A DNA stretch of 64,000 nt, from contig NZ_JQNR01000005.1 of assembly GCF_000745345.1 (NCBI RefSeq), forward strand, positions 992,001-1,056,000. Reading direction: 5' to 3'. The notes under the pieces are model-generated. The model was not told the DNA's origin. It was given only the letters and a program-made list of their open reading frames with translations, and ran no database searches. Each line of letters opens with the position of its first letter. The first letter of the stretch is position 1. This stretch comes from Actinacidiphila yeochonensis CN732 (GTDB lineage: Bacteria > Actinomycetota > Actinomycetes > Streptomycetales > Streptomycetaceae). The translations under genes were made by a program, and so were the position numbers. Positions 45,144 to 56,900 of this stretch are shown here, in pieces.

Positions 45144-45527
45144 ATGCGCGTCCGTCGTACGTTCGCAGTGCTGTCCACGGTCGTCCCGCTGGTTCTGGCG
45201 GCGGCGGCCTGCTCGGACTCCTCCGCAGGGCAGGTGATCGGCACCCGGGGGGTCGCGTTCGTCCAGCGCATCGACAACCCCAACCAGGCCGCAGGCGCCT
45301 GCCACCGTTTCAAGGGCGTCGGCGTGGACCGGGTCGCCAACAACACGGCGGTCGACATCTGGCTGCACAAGGGCCCCAACTGCAACGACCCCAACGGCCA
45401 GCCGAGCGTCTACCTGGCCACGACCCTCACGGCGAACACGAAGGACACGCGCGGCCTCTGGCGCAGCTTCACCACCCAGGGCTGGCCCCCGCCCGTCCCC
45501 CCGAACGTCCACTCCACCGTCAACTGA
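45144..45527 (+). CDS. Small lipoprotein
   Basis: A 127-residue protein with a signal peptide and lipobox (LVLAAAACSDSS), so it is likely anchored outside the membrane. Four cysteines and NWS-like features are absent; it contains a conserved-looking C-terminal fold with CHRFKGVGVDRVANNTAVDI. The ribosome site GGAGC precedes the ATG. No function recognised. Confidence 0.75.
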   Translation: MRVRRTFAVLSTVVPLVLAAAACSDSSAGQVIGTRGVAFVQRIDNPNQAAGACHRFKGVGVDRVANNTAVDIWLHKGPNCNDPNGQPSVYLATTLTANTKDTRGLWRSFTTQGWPPPVPPNVHSTVN

Positions 45528-45581
45528 CGCCCCCGCCGCCCGCACACCGGCCCAGGGCCCCCACCCCGGCGCAGCCCAAGG

Positions 45582-45612
45582 GGGTGAGGGCCCCTGCCCG
45601 GGGCCCTCACCC
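45582..45612. terminator. Strong bidirectional terminator
   Basis: A perfect 13-bp stem (GGGTGAGGGCCCC at 45582-45594 with its complement at 45600-45612) and a 5-nt loop lie between two convergent genes. It can end transcription in both directions. Confidence 0.85.
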
Positions 45613-45632
45613 AGCGGTCAGTCAGCCAGCGG

Positions 45633-47507
<1,875 letters not shown>

Positions 47508-47563
47508 CAAAGGTGGTGCCAACGGTAGCCGTTGGACGCGGACAACCACCAGGGGCCCTTGCG

Positions 47564-49123
<1,560 letters not shown>

Positions 49124-49249
49124 TCGCTCGGCCTCCCCGAGCCGCCCGGGCTCCCCGGGCACCCCGGCCTCGGCGGCGGGAGCCCGGGCCGGTGGGGAGG
49201 CGTCCCCGGCCGGTGGCCGCGGGCTCCGGGCCCTCGGCCACCGGATGGG

Positions 49250-49468
49250 TCACCAGTCGCGGCCCCGGCCGCCACCGCCGCCGGAGGTGAACCGCTTCAC
49301 GACGAGCACCAGGGCGCCGACCAGCACCACGAAGACGATCACCTTGAACAGCAGGCCCACGACGATGCTGATCAGGCTGGCGATCAGGCCGCCGAAGACG
49401 ACCAGCGCGATGACCGGGATGCCGATCCACTTGACCCACCAGGGCAGGCTCTTGAGCAGCTTCTCCAT
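49250..49468 (-). CDS. DUF5326-like small membrane protein
   Basis: A 72-residue protein with two membrane segments (WWVKWIGIPVIALVVFGGLI, VVGLLFKVIVFVVLVGALVL) and a Gly-rich tail. The ATG at 49468 (MEKLLKSLPWW) is behind GGAGCGAG. The family name is from memory; function unknown. Confidence 0.75.
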   Translation of the reverse strand: MEKLLKSLPWWVKWIGIPVIALVVFGGLIASLISIVVGLLFKVIVFVVLVGALVLVVKRFTSGGGGGRGRDW

Positions 49469-49636
49469 GACGTTCTTCTCGCTCCTAGGTCGCTGCGCGG
49501 GCGCGCGGTTCGACGTGACGGTGCCGTACTGGGTGCCGTACTGGGGTGCGGTACCGGGGTGCCGTACTGACGACTGTAGGGCCACAGGGCGGGTCGGCGG
49601 AGGTGCCGGAGACCGGAGAGGACCCTGATCTCGCCC

Positions 49637-49954
49637 CTAGGGTTCCGGAGGCGAGAAGACCACGACCACCCTGAGGTCCTCGGTGATGTGGTGGAAGCGG
49701 TGCGGTGTGCCGGCCGGCACGTACGCCACGCTGCCGCGCGCGACCGTGGTCGTCTCCTGCCCCACGGTGAGCGACGCCCGCCCGCTGACCACCAGGTACA
49801 CCTCGTCCTGGGCGTGCGGCTGCTGCGGATCGCTCTCGCCGGCCTTCAGCGCGTACAGCCCCGCGGACATGTTCCGCTCCTTGAGGAAGCGCAGGTAGGC
49901 GCCCTCGTTCGCCGCCCGCTCCGCGTCCAGGTCGTCCAACCGGAACACCTTCAT
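49637..49954 (-). CDS. Cupin domain protein
   Basis: A 105-residue single cupin: HAQDEVYLVVSGRASLTVGQ and VAYVPAGTPHRFHHITEDLR supply the two motif histidines. The ATG at 49954 is 6 nt after GAGGAG. It is a small stand-alone cupin of unknown substrate, divergent from the holin-family gene; it has no link to the N-N cluster cupin at 14275. Confidence 0.88.
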   Translation of the reverse strand: MKVFRLDDLDAERAANEGAYLRFLKERNMSAGLYALKAGESDPQQPHAQDEVYLVVSGRASLTVGQETTTVARGSVAYVPAGTPHRFHHITEDLRVVVVFSPPEP

Positions 49955-50034
49955 CACACGCTCCTCTGCTGCGGTACGGCCACGGTTCTGTCCGATCCTC
50001 TTTTCGGCCTGCTCATACCTGCGACGATCACACC

Positions 50035-50412
50035 ATGAAGAATTTCCTCGTCAAGACCCTGGCCAACGCCGGGGCCCTGGCCGTGGCGATCCTGCTGATC
50101 AAGGACATCACGCTCTCGGGTGGCTCAACCGCGCACAAGGCGCTCACCCTGATCCTGGTCGCGCTCGTCTTCGGCGTGGTGAACTGGCTGGTCAAGCCGG
50201 TCGTGAAGGTGTTGTCCTTCCCGTTGTTCCTGCTGACCCTCGGGCTGATCACCCTGGTCGTCAACGCGCTGATGCTGCTGCTGACCTCCTGGCTGGCGGG
50301 CAGGCTGCACCTGGACTTCCACGTCCACGGCTTCTGGACGGCGGTGGTCGGCGCCCTGATCGTCAGCATCGTGTCCTGGGCCCTGCACCTGGTGCTGCCG
50401 GACGAGGACTGA
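50035..50412 (+). CDS. Phage holin family 4_2-like membrane protein
   Basis: A 125-residue membrane protein with four predicted helices (LANAGALAVAILLIKDITLS, KALTLILVALVFGVVNWLVK, LFLLTLGLITLVVNALMLLL, FWTAVVGALIVSIVSWALHL). The name is a family label from PF04020; there are no phage genes nearby, so it is a chromosomal membrane protein of unknown role. Confidence 0.85.
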   Translation: MKNFLVKTLANAGALAVAILLIKDITLSGGSTAHKALTLILVALVFGVVNWLVKPVVKVLSFPLFLLTLGLITLVVNALMLLLTSWLAGRLHLDFHVHGFWTAVVGALIVSIVSWALHLVLPDED

Positions 50413-50576
50413 GCGCCAACGGCTCACCCGAAGGCCCGGTCCGCCGGCCACCGCGCACCCACCCCGGGCCGCGGTGCGGCCGGCGGGCACGGAGAATGAC
50501 GGAGCGGGGGACCTGGGCCGGGGGATCACGGGTACCGACAGGACGCAGAACAGCGAGCACGGAGGCGGCGCGAGCC

Positions 50577-51785
50577 ATGGGCGACGGGCACAGCAGGGAA
50601 GACGGTCACACCGCGGGCGGTCCGGCCGCACATCCGGCAGCCGGTCCGGCCGGGGGGGACGTCGGGGACAGCACGCGTAGCGTGCACGCCGGGCGGCCGC
50701 CGGCCCGGGCGTACGAGCCCTCGCTGCCGGGGCCGGTCTTCGTCTCCCACTACCACCTGCCGGGTGAGCCGGTCGGCCCGTACACGTACGGGCGGGACGA
50801 CAACCCGACGTGGGACGGGCTGGAGTCGGCCATCGCGCAGCTGGAGGCGCCGGACGACCCGGACGCCTCCACCCTCGCCTTCGCCTCCGGCATGGGCGCC
50901 GTCTCCGCGGTGCTGCTCTCCCAGGTGTCCTCGGGTGACGCGGTGGTGCTCCCGTCGGACTGCTACCAGACCACGCGGGCACTGGCCGACCGGCTGCGGT
51001 CCTACGGGGTCGAGGTCCGGATGGCGCCGACCGCCGGGGACGCGCAGCTGCCGCTGATCGACGGGGCCCGCCTGGTGTGGCTGGAGAGCCCGTCCAACCC
51101 TGACCTGGACGTCTGCGACATCCGTCGGCTGGCCGACGCGGCCCACGCGGCCGGGGCTCTGGTCGCCGTGGACAACACCCTGGCCACCCCGCTCGGACAG
51201 CGGCCCCTGGCGCTCGGCGCGGACTTCTCCGTGTCCAGCGGCACCAAGGCGCTCAGCGGCCACGGCGACCTGCTGATCGGGTACGTCACCACCCGCGACC
51301 CGGAGCTGGCGGCGTCGGTCCGGCTGTGGCGCAAGACGATCGGCGCCATCCCCGGGCCGATGGAGGCGTGGCTGGCCCACCGTTCCCTGGCCACGTTCGC
51401 GCTGCGGGTGGACCGCCAGGCGGAGAACGCGCTGGCGCTGGCCGAGGCGCTGCGGGAACGGCCCGAGGTGTCGGAGCTGCGGTACCCGGGGCTGCCGACC
51501 GACCCGTCGCACGCACTGGCCTCGGCCCAGATGCGCCGGTTCGGCAGTGTGGTGTCCTTCACGCTGCCCGACCAGGCGTACGCCGAACGGTTCCTGGGCG
51601 CGCTGCGGATGACCGCGGAGGCGACCAGCTTCGGCAGCGTCCAGTGCACGGCCGAACGCCGGGCGCGCTGGGGCGGCGACGCGGTGGCGCCGGGCTTCGT
51701 CCGGTTCTCCGTCGGGGTCGAGGACGCCCGCGACATCGTGGCGGACGTGTTCCAGGCGCTGGACGCGGCCGCCGCAGGCGAGTAG
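50577..51785 (+). CDS. Cystathionine gamma-lyase / PLP trans-sulfuration enzyme
   Basis: A 402-residue Cys/Met-metabolism PLP enzyme: YTYGRDDNPTWDGLESAIAQ, FASGMGAVSAVLLSQVSSGD, VWLESPSNPDLDVCDIRRLA and PLP lysine in SVSSGTKALSGHGDLLIGY. The ATG at 50577 follows GGAGG 11 nt upstream. It probably cleaves cystathionine to cysteine; the exact reaction cannot be read from sequence. Confidence 0.85.
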   Translation: MGDGHSREDGHTAGGPAAHPAAGPAGGDVGDSTRSVHAGRPPARAYEPSLPGPVFVSHYHLPGEPVGPYTYGRDDNPTWDGLESAIAQLEAPDDPDASTLAFASGMGAVSAVLLSQVSSGDAVVLPSDCYQTTRALADRLRSYGVEVRMAPTAGDAQLPLIDGARLVWLESPSNPDLDVCDIRRLADAAHAAGALVAVDNTLATPLGQRPLALGADFSVSSGTKALSGHGDLLIGYVTTRDPELAASVRLWRKTIGAIPGPMEAWLAHRSLATFALRVDRQAENALALAEALRERPEVSELRYPGLPTDPSHALASAQMRRFGSVVSFTLPDQAYAERFLGALRMTAEATSFGSVQCTAERRARWGGDAVAPGFVRFSVGVEDARDIVADVFQALDAAAAGE

Positions 51786-51843
51786 CGCTGACCGCGGCGC
51801 GGGCGGACGTTTGGCGTTCCCCGCGCCGCGGCAGATCTCAGGC

Positions 51844-52341
51844 ATGCCTCAGGACACCCTCCCCAGTTCCGCCACCCGCCCGGTGATCAAGCGCACCGCA
51901 CGCGGGATCATCCTCGACGGCGACCGCCTGATCCTCATCAAGCGCACCAAGCCCGGCATCGCCCCGTACTGGGTCACCCCCGGCGGCGGCGTGGAGGAGG
52001 AGGACTCCGGCCTGGTCGCCGCCCTGGAACGGGAGATCGACGAGGAGCTGGGCGGCAAGGTCAGCTCGGTGGTACCCGCCTTCGTCGACACCACCGAGCA
52101 CATCGAGGACGACGGCTCACACGGCGTGAAGGTGCAGTACTTCTTCCTCTGCCACCTCGACTCGATGGACCTGGACCGGCGGCACGGTCCCGAGGTGGAG
52201 GACCCGCACGGGCAGTACGAGGTGGTCCGGGTGCCCTTCACCCGGGTCGGCCTGGCCTCCGTGGAGATCGTGCCGCTGACGCTCCGGCACTACCTGGACG
52301 CCAACATCGAGGGACTGCTCGGGCTGCTCCGCGGGGAGTGA
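51844..52341 (+). CDS. Nudix hydrolase
   Basis: A 165-residue Nudix protein. The box contains GGGVEEEDSGLVAALEREID followed by EELGG, keeping the RExxEExG part but with an altered spacing in the first half. The substrate is not defined; the family cleaves nucleoside diphosphates linked to X. The ATG at 51844 has only a weak ribosome site. Confidence 0.85.
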   Translation: MPQDTLPSSATRPVIKRTARGIILDGDRLILIKRTKPGIAPYWVTPGGGVEEEDSGLVAALEREIDEELGGKVSSVVPAFVDTTEHIEDDGSHGVKVQYFFLCHLDSMDLDRRHGPEVEDPHGQYEVVRVPFTRVGLASVEIVPLTLRHYLDANIEGLLGLLRGE

Positions 52342-52386
52342 ACGCCCGCTCCGCCCGCCATCCCCACGGGCCCGCGCCGGGAGAGG

Positions 52387-53022
52387 TCAGACCCCTGCCA
52401 CCAGCGCGTACGCCTCACGCAGGTCGCCGCCGCGGTAGTGGTGGGTGGCCAGGGCGCTGACGTGGTCGTCACCGTTGACCGCGACGGAGACCGGCACCAC
52501 GGCGAACAGATCTGTGTCCGACCGGGAGTCGCCGTAGGCGACGCAGTCAGCGCGGCTCACCCCGTACTGGGCACAGAGTTCGTCGGCGACGGTCACCTTC
52601 GAGGAGGGCAGCAGAATCCCCGCCGTGTCCAGGACGACGCCGGGCCGGAAGGGCAGCGTCGGGTACGCGGAGGCGCGGGCGGCGTGGGCGCCCCATGCGC
52701 GCAGCCGGCTGACGAAGAAGTCCGGGGAGAGCGAGACGACGGCGCAGAACTCGCCTCGGGCGGTGATCTCGGCCCACACCTCGCGGATGCCGGCCAGCCA
52801 GGGCGAGGCGGCGAAGGCCGCGGACACGTGCTCCTCGGTGAGTTCGTCCCACATCGCGAAGGCGCGCTGGGAGAACACCGGCGGATCGATGACCCCGTCG
52901 AGCAGTTGCTGTTCCAGCTCCTGGAACTGCGCCACCTTTCCGAGCTGCTCGGCTATCTGCATCGGCGCGGAGGTGCCACGCAGCAGGGTGCCGTCCATGT
53001 CGAAGATGTGCAGCCGCGACAC
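52387..53022 (-). CDS. HAD-type phosphatase (SerB-like)
   Basis: A 211-residue HAD protein: motif I FDMDGTLLRG, motif II VVSLSPDF, then SKVTVADELCAQYG and motif IV AYGDSRSDTDLFAVV. It resembles phosphoserine phosphatase-like hydrolases. The GTG start is behind GGAGGGG. Substrate unknown. Confidence 0.88.
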   Translation of the reverse strand: MSRLHIFDMDGTLLRGTSAPMQIAEQLGKVAQFQELEQQLLDGVIDPPVFSQRAFAMWDELTEEHVSAAFAASPWLAGIREVWAEITARGEFCAVVSLSPDFFVSRLRAWGAHAARASAYPTLPFRPGVVLDTAGILLPSSKVTVADELCAQYGVSRADCVAYGDSRSDTDLFAVVPVSVAVNGDDHVSALATHHYRGGDLREAYALVAGV

Positions 53023-53071
53023 CGCGTTCCCCTCCTGTCACCCGGCCCGGATCGGGCCGTACGCGCCGATT

Positions 53072-53085
53072 GTTCCACGTGAAAC
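53072..53085. other. ParB-binding site (parS-like)
   Basis: GTTCCACGTGAAAC lies in the gap between the HAD phosphatase and the beta-lactamase-like gene. Confidence 0.85.
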
Positions 53086-53222
53086 ACGCACCCCGATCGG
53101 GAGGTCGCCGCTCCTCAGGCTGCGGATTCCGGGCGCGACACGGGGCCGCGGCACCAGGGGAACGGGGGGCGGAAGCTCGGTAGAGCCGTCCAGATCGTCC
53201 CGCTCCCCCGGTGCGCGCGGCG

Positions 53223-54635
53223 CTACTCCCCTGCGGACAGCCCCTGGTTCCAGCCCTGGAAGCCGCCCGGGATCGGCGCCGTCTCGTCGTAGGGCTCGCG
53301 GGTGAACATGAAGGACCCCAGGTCGAGGTGGCTGACCGAGCCGTCCTCCCGGCGCACCACCCGCAGCGTCTCGCCGCCGTAGTAGCCGTCGTGCCCGGTC
53401 CACGTCCCGTCCTGTTCCACGTGGAACCGGGTGCCCTGCCGACCTGCCTGGCCGATGCGAGCCAACGAGAGCTCACCGTCGGCGGACACCCGCAGTGCGA
53501 AGGCCGAGGTGCCCCAGTACCAGGGGCCGGCCAGCTCCAGCAGCGCCGGGTCGAGCCGGTCCGCCGGGCGCCAGGGAGTCGGGAAACGCGGCTCGGCGTC
53601 GGCGGCGATGGCCAGGAGGTCTGCCGCGAAGCCGCCGATGGCCGACCCCGAGGTGGAGTTGGCGAAGGCCACCGCGCCCAGCCCGTCCGCGACGCTCACC
53701 CAGATCGCGGCCAGGAAACCGGGCATGGAACCGGTGTGGCCGGCCAGGCTGCGGCCGCCCGAGCGGAGGAGTTGCAAGCCGAGCCCGTACCCGTTGTCGG
53801 GTGCCGTCGGGTCGATGGGGGCGGCCGATTCCCGCATGCGCTCCACGGCGGTGGCCGGCAGCACACCGTCCTGGCCGCCGGCCAGGAAGGCCGCCCACCG
53901 CGACAGGTCGGCGGCGGTCGACCACAGCTCGCCCGCGGGCGCCATCCGCCCGGTCTGCTGGACCGCCTCCGGCACCATCACGTCGGCCCACGGGTGCACG
54001 GCGAAGCCTCCGGCGGCCGGTGCCTGCGGCTCGCGCGTCGTACGGCGCATTCCCAGCGGCTCCAGCACCTCCTCGCGCAGCGCCTCGTGCCACGGCAGCC
54101 CGCGCTTGGCCTCCACCAGGGCGCCGAGCAGCGCGTACCCGGGGTTGGAGTAGTGGAAGCGGCGCCCCGCCGGGTGCCTGACGGGGTCCGCGCCCAGAAC
54201 GTCCGCCAGCTCCGGCCGCACCGTGCCCGGGGTGCGCTCCCACCAGGGGCTCGGCGTCTCGGAAGCCAGGCCTGAGGTGTGCGCCAGGAGCTGGCCCACC
54301 GTCACCTCGGGCACGCGCAGGTCCGTCAGGTGGGCGCCGACCGGGTCGGTCAGGCCGACCAGCCCCTCCTCGGCGAGCCGCATCACCAGGACCGCGACGA
54401 AGGACTTGGTGATGGAGCCGATCCGGTACTGGGTGTCCGCGTCGGGCTCGTGGCCCTCGACCATGCTCGCCGAACCGCTCCACACCATCCGGCCGTCCCG
54501 GACCAGCGCTCCCACGACGGACGGTGCCCGCCCCTGGGACTGCTCCGTGGCGACCCGGTGCGTCAACGCCCGACGGGTTCCCGGCAGCAGTTCGGCGTCC
54601 CGGTACCCGGCCGCGGACTCGGTGGCCTCGCTCAC
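53223..54635 (-). CDS. Serine beta-lactamase-like hydrolase
   Basis: A 470-residue serine hydrolase of the class C beta-lactamase/penicillin-binding protein fold: SxxK in YRIGSITKSFVAVLVM, YxN in FHYSNPGYALLG and HTG in LAGHTGSMPGF. No signal peptide is obvious at the GTG start (54635), so it may be cytoplasmic. The C-terminal 100 residues form an extra domain. The likely role is esterase or D-peptidase. Confidence 0.88.
   Translation of the reverse strand: MSEATESAAGYRDAELLPGTRRALTHRVATEQSQGRAPSVVGALVRDGRMVWSGSASMVEGHEPDADTQYRIGSITKSFVAVLVMRLAEEGLVGLTDPVGAHLTDLRVPEVTVGQLLAHTSGLASETPSPWWERTPGTVRPELADVLGADPVRHPAGRRFHYSNPGYALLGALVEAKRGLPWHEALREEVLEPLGMRRTTREPQAPAAGGFAVHPWADVMVPEAVQQTGRMAPAGELWSTAADLSRWAAFLAGGQDGVLPATAVERMRESAAPIDPTAPDNGYGLGLQLLRSGGRSLAGHTGSMPGFLAAIWVSVADGLGAVAFANSTSGSAIGGFAADLLAIAADAEPRFPTPWRPADRLDPALLELAGPWYWGTSAFALRVSADGELSLARIGQAGRQGTRFHVEQDGTWTGHDGYYGGETLRVVRREDGSVSHLDLGSFMFTREPYDETAPIPGGFQGWNQGLSAGE
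53414..53427. other. ParB-binding site (parS-like) inside coding sequence
   Basis: GTTCCACGTGGAAC lies within the beta-lactamase-like gene and encodes FHVEQ on the minus strand. Confidence 0.8.
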
Positions 54636-54733
54636 TTCATGCCCTGCCTTCCTGCCCGGCCCCTCGCAGGGCAGGGACCACGCCGGGCGCGGGCATGCCC
54701 GCCGCCGAACGGCAGTGCCGCACCACGGCGGGG

Positions 54734-55609
54734 CTACGCGTCCACCCCCGGTCCACCATGGTCGGCCCGCCCGAAGCGGACCGAGATGATCGACATCCGC
54801 ATCGACCGTACTACCGGCAGCCGGTGCGAGAACGGGGCGACCGCGAAAAGGCCCCGGCCGCGCGGCAGCGGCAGGCTGCGCACCGAGGTGATGCGCGGTG
54901 AGGCAGCGGCCACCTTCCGGTACTCGCCGACGTCCATGCCCCACTCCCAGCGCGGCGCCCGGTAGCCGCCCTCGCGGTCGTACTTTCCGGCCTGGTTCTG
55001 GCGGACCTGGGCCCGCGGCAGCGCGTCGAAGAGGAACCAGCCGCCGGGGAAGCGCTCGGCGCAGGCGGCGATCAGCTCCTTGGCCCGGGCCTCGGGCAGG
55101 TACATCAGCAGGCCCTGTGCGGTGATCAGGACCCCCTTGGCCAGGTCGGCGGGGTCGATCGCGTCCGCCCACCTCAGGTCGAGCGCCGAGCGGGCCAGGG
55201 TACGGCGGCGCGGCGGGTCCTGGGGCAGCAGCCTCTCGCGGAGGGCGACGGTCTCGGGCAGCTCGACGGTCAACCAGCGCACCCGTCCGTCGTCCACCCG
55301 CCAGAACTGCGTCTCCAGCCCCTCCCCGAGGGCGACCACGGTGCCGCCGGGGTGCTCGGCGAGGAAGCGGCGGACCTCGTCGTCGAAGGTGCGCACGCGG
55401 AGCGCGTGCCACTGCGACATGGTCGTGCCGCCGAACCTCGCGAAGGGGTAGTCGATCCGGTCGACGAGGTCGACCGCCAGCGGGTCGTCGAGCAGCCGGT
55501 TGCCCGGCGGGCGACGGGCCTCGGCGGCGCGGTTGTACAGGTTCCACAGCAGCGTCTCGGGGACGCCCTCCAGGTCGACGGTGATCCGGTCCGCAGCACC
55601 TTCTGTCAT
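54734..55609 (-). CDS. Leucine carboxyl methyltransferase-family O-methyltransferase
   Basis: A 291-residue class I SAM methyltransferase: N-terminal GVPETLLWNLYNRAAEARRP, motif I VVALGEGLETQFWRVDDG, and later WFLFDALPRAQVRQNQAGKY. This pattern belongs to the PF04072 family of small-molecule O-methyltransferases. The ATG at 55609 follows GGGTGG. Substrate unknown; divergent from the AhpD-like gene. Confidence 0.88.
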   Translation of the reverse strand: MTEGAADRITVDLEGVPETLLWNLYNRAAEARRPPGNRLLDDPLAVDLVDRIDYPFARFGGTTMSQWHALRVRTFDDEVRRFLAEHPGGTVVALGEGLETQFWRVDDGRVRWLTVELPETVALRERLLPQDPPRRRTLARSALDLRWADAIDPADLAKGVLITAQGLLMYLPEARAKELIAACAERFPGGWFLFDALPRAQVRQNQAGKYDREGGYRAPRWEWGMDVGEYRKVAAASPRITSVRSLPLPRGRGLFAVAPFSHRLPVVRSMRMSIISVRFGRADHGGPGVDA

Positions 55610-56054
55610 AGCGCCACCCTGCCACCCCGTGGCCCGGCCGCCCGTCCGGCCGCCCCTTCCGGCAGGACCGTATCCGCCCGATCGGCTGTGCCGGACCGGT
55701 TGACGCCACCGGTGCGGGGTGCCCAGCGGCCGCCGGAGAGCACACCCGCCAGCGCTCCCCGATGCCACACCCCTGTCGGCCCCCACCTCCTCGCAGGCCG
55801 CCCCGTTGGCCCCGGGGCCGAGGCAGGGACCGGAAGGGGGCGAGGCCGAGGCCGAGGCCAGCACCAGGTGCCAGGTGCCAGGTGCCGGCAGCTTCGGCTC
55901 TGCTGAGGAGCCGGGAGGAGGAGGCGGGCTCACCACGGAGACGAACGGGCCGGCAGGCCACGTACGAAGGTATGCGGTGGCCACCGGCCGGGTATGCCGC
56001 ATCGGCACACCCGGAAGACGAGGAACACCCACCACCACGAGGAGAGGCATCCAC
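55610..56054. repeat. Intergenic region with short tandem repeats
   Basis: About 445 bp without a supported gene. GAGGCC is repeated three times (55842-55859) and CAGGTGC three times (55865-55885). Promoters for the divergent genes must be here but were not assigned. Confidence 0.6.
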
Positions 56055-56603
56055 ATGCCGCGGATTCCCGTCCACACCGTCGACACCGCGCCCGCAGCCA
56101 GCGGGGAGACCCTGCGGCTCCTGGAGAAGCGGTTCGGAAGGGTACTCAACATCCATGGGGGGATGGCCCATTCACCCGTGGTCCTGGAGACCTACGCAGC
56201 GATCAACGCGGCCATAGCCGAGCACGGCACCTTCGACGGCCGCACCCGCGAGGCGATCGCCCTGGCCGTCGGCGCGGTCGACGCGTGCGCGTACTGCCAG
56301 TCGGCGCACACCGTGTCGGCGAAGGCGGCGGGCCTCAGCGAGGAGGAGACCGTGGCGATCCGCCGCGGCGACGCGGGAGACGACCCGAAGCTGGACGCCC
56401 TGCTCCAGGTCGCGCGGGAGGTCGCCGGCGACATCGGTGAGGTCTCCGACGCGGTCTGGGACAAGGCCCTGGCCGAGGGCTGGACGGACACCGAGCTGAC
56501 GGAGGTGTTCGCCCACGTGGCGGCGAACCTCTACACCAACTACTTCAACCACTACGCCCGTACCGACCTCGACGTCCCGGCCGCCCCCGCCCTGGACGCC
56601 TGA
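56055..56603 (+). CDS. AhpD-like carboxymuconolactone decarboxylase-family protein
   Basis: A 182-residue protein with the peroxidatic CxxC plus His motif of AhpD: VGAVDACAYCQSAHTVSAKA. The C-terminal helix is VFAHVAANLYTNYFNHYART. Such proteins reduce peroxides or act as gamma-carboxymuconolactone decarboxylases. The ATG at 56055 is behind GGAGAGG. Cellular partner unknown. Confidence 0.9.
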   Translation: MPRIPVHTVDTAPAASGETLRLLEKRFGRVLNIHGGMAHSPVVLETYAAINAAIAEHGTFDGRTREAIALAVGAVDACAYCQSAHTVSAKAAGLSEEETVAIRRGDAGDDPKLDALLQVAREVAGDIGEVSDAVWDKALAEGWTDTELTEVFAHVAANLYTNYFNHYARTDLDVPAAPALDA

Positions 56604-56900
56604 CCGTCCGCGACCGCGCAGTCCGGGCCGCCCCCGGACTGCGCGCCGACCGCCGGCCCCCGACAGCGCCGACCGCGCCGCACCGCGCCGCCTCGCGCAC
56701 CCCCACACTCCGCCCGGGGTTCCGGCGTCGGCTCGGATCGGGCGCCGTTTCGGCCGGAACAGGCGGAAACCACCCCGCCCCGCCGCCGTTCTGAGAGATC
56801 AACAGTCCGTTTCCGGGGGCAACTTGGCGCCCCGTCAGTATTCTGATGCCCGGTACGAGACCGCAGGGCCCGGCACCCATCGTTCAAGGGCGGAGGCTTC
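56604..56900. promoter_or_regulatory. Upstream region of the FAD/PEP gene pair
   Basis: This stretch of 297 bp has no gene. TATTCT at 56839 is a weak -10 candidate with no matching -35, so only an unassigned promoter can be inferred. Confidence 0.3.

Noticed and set aside
50035..50412. Prophage marker (holin family)
   Set aside because: The family name covers ordinary chromosomal membrane proteins; no other phage genes nearby.
54734..56152. Extended methyltransferase start at 56152
   Set aside because: The extra 180 residues are low complexity and lie across the divergent promoter; the ATG at 55609 with the conserved N-terminus fits better.
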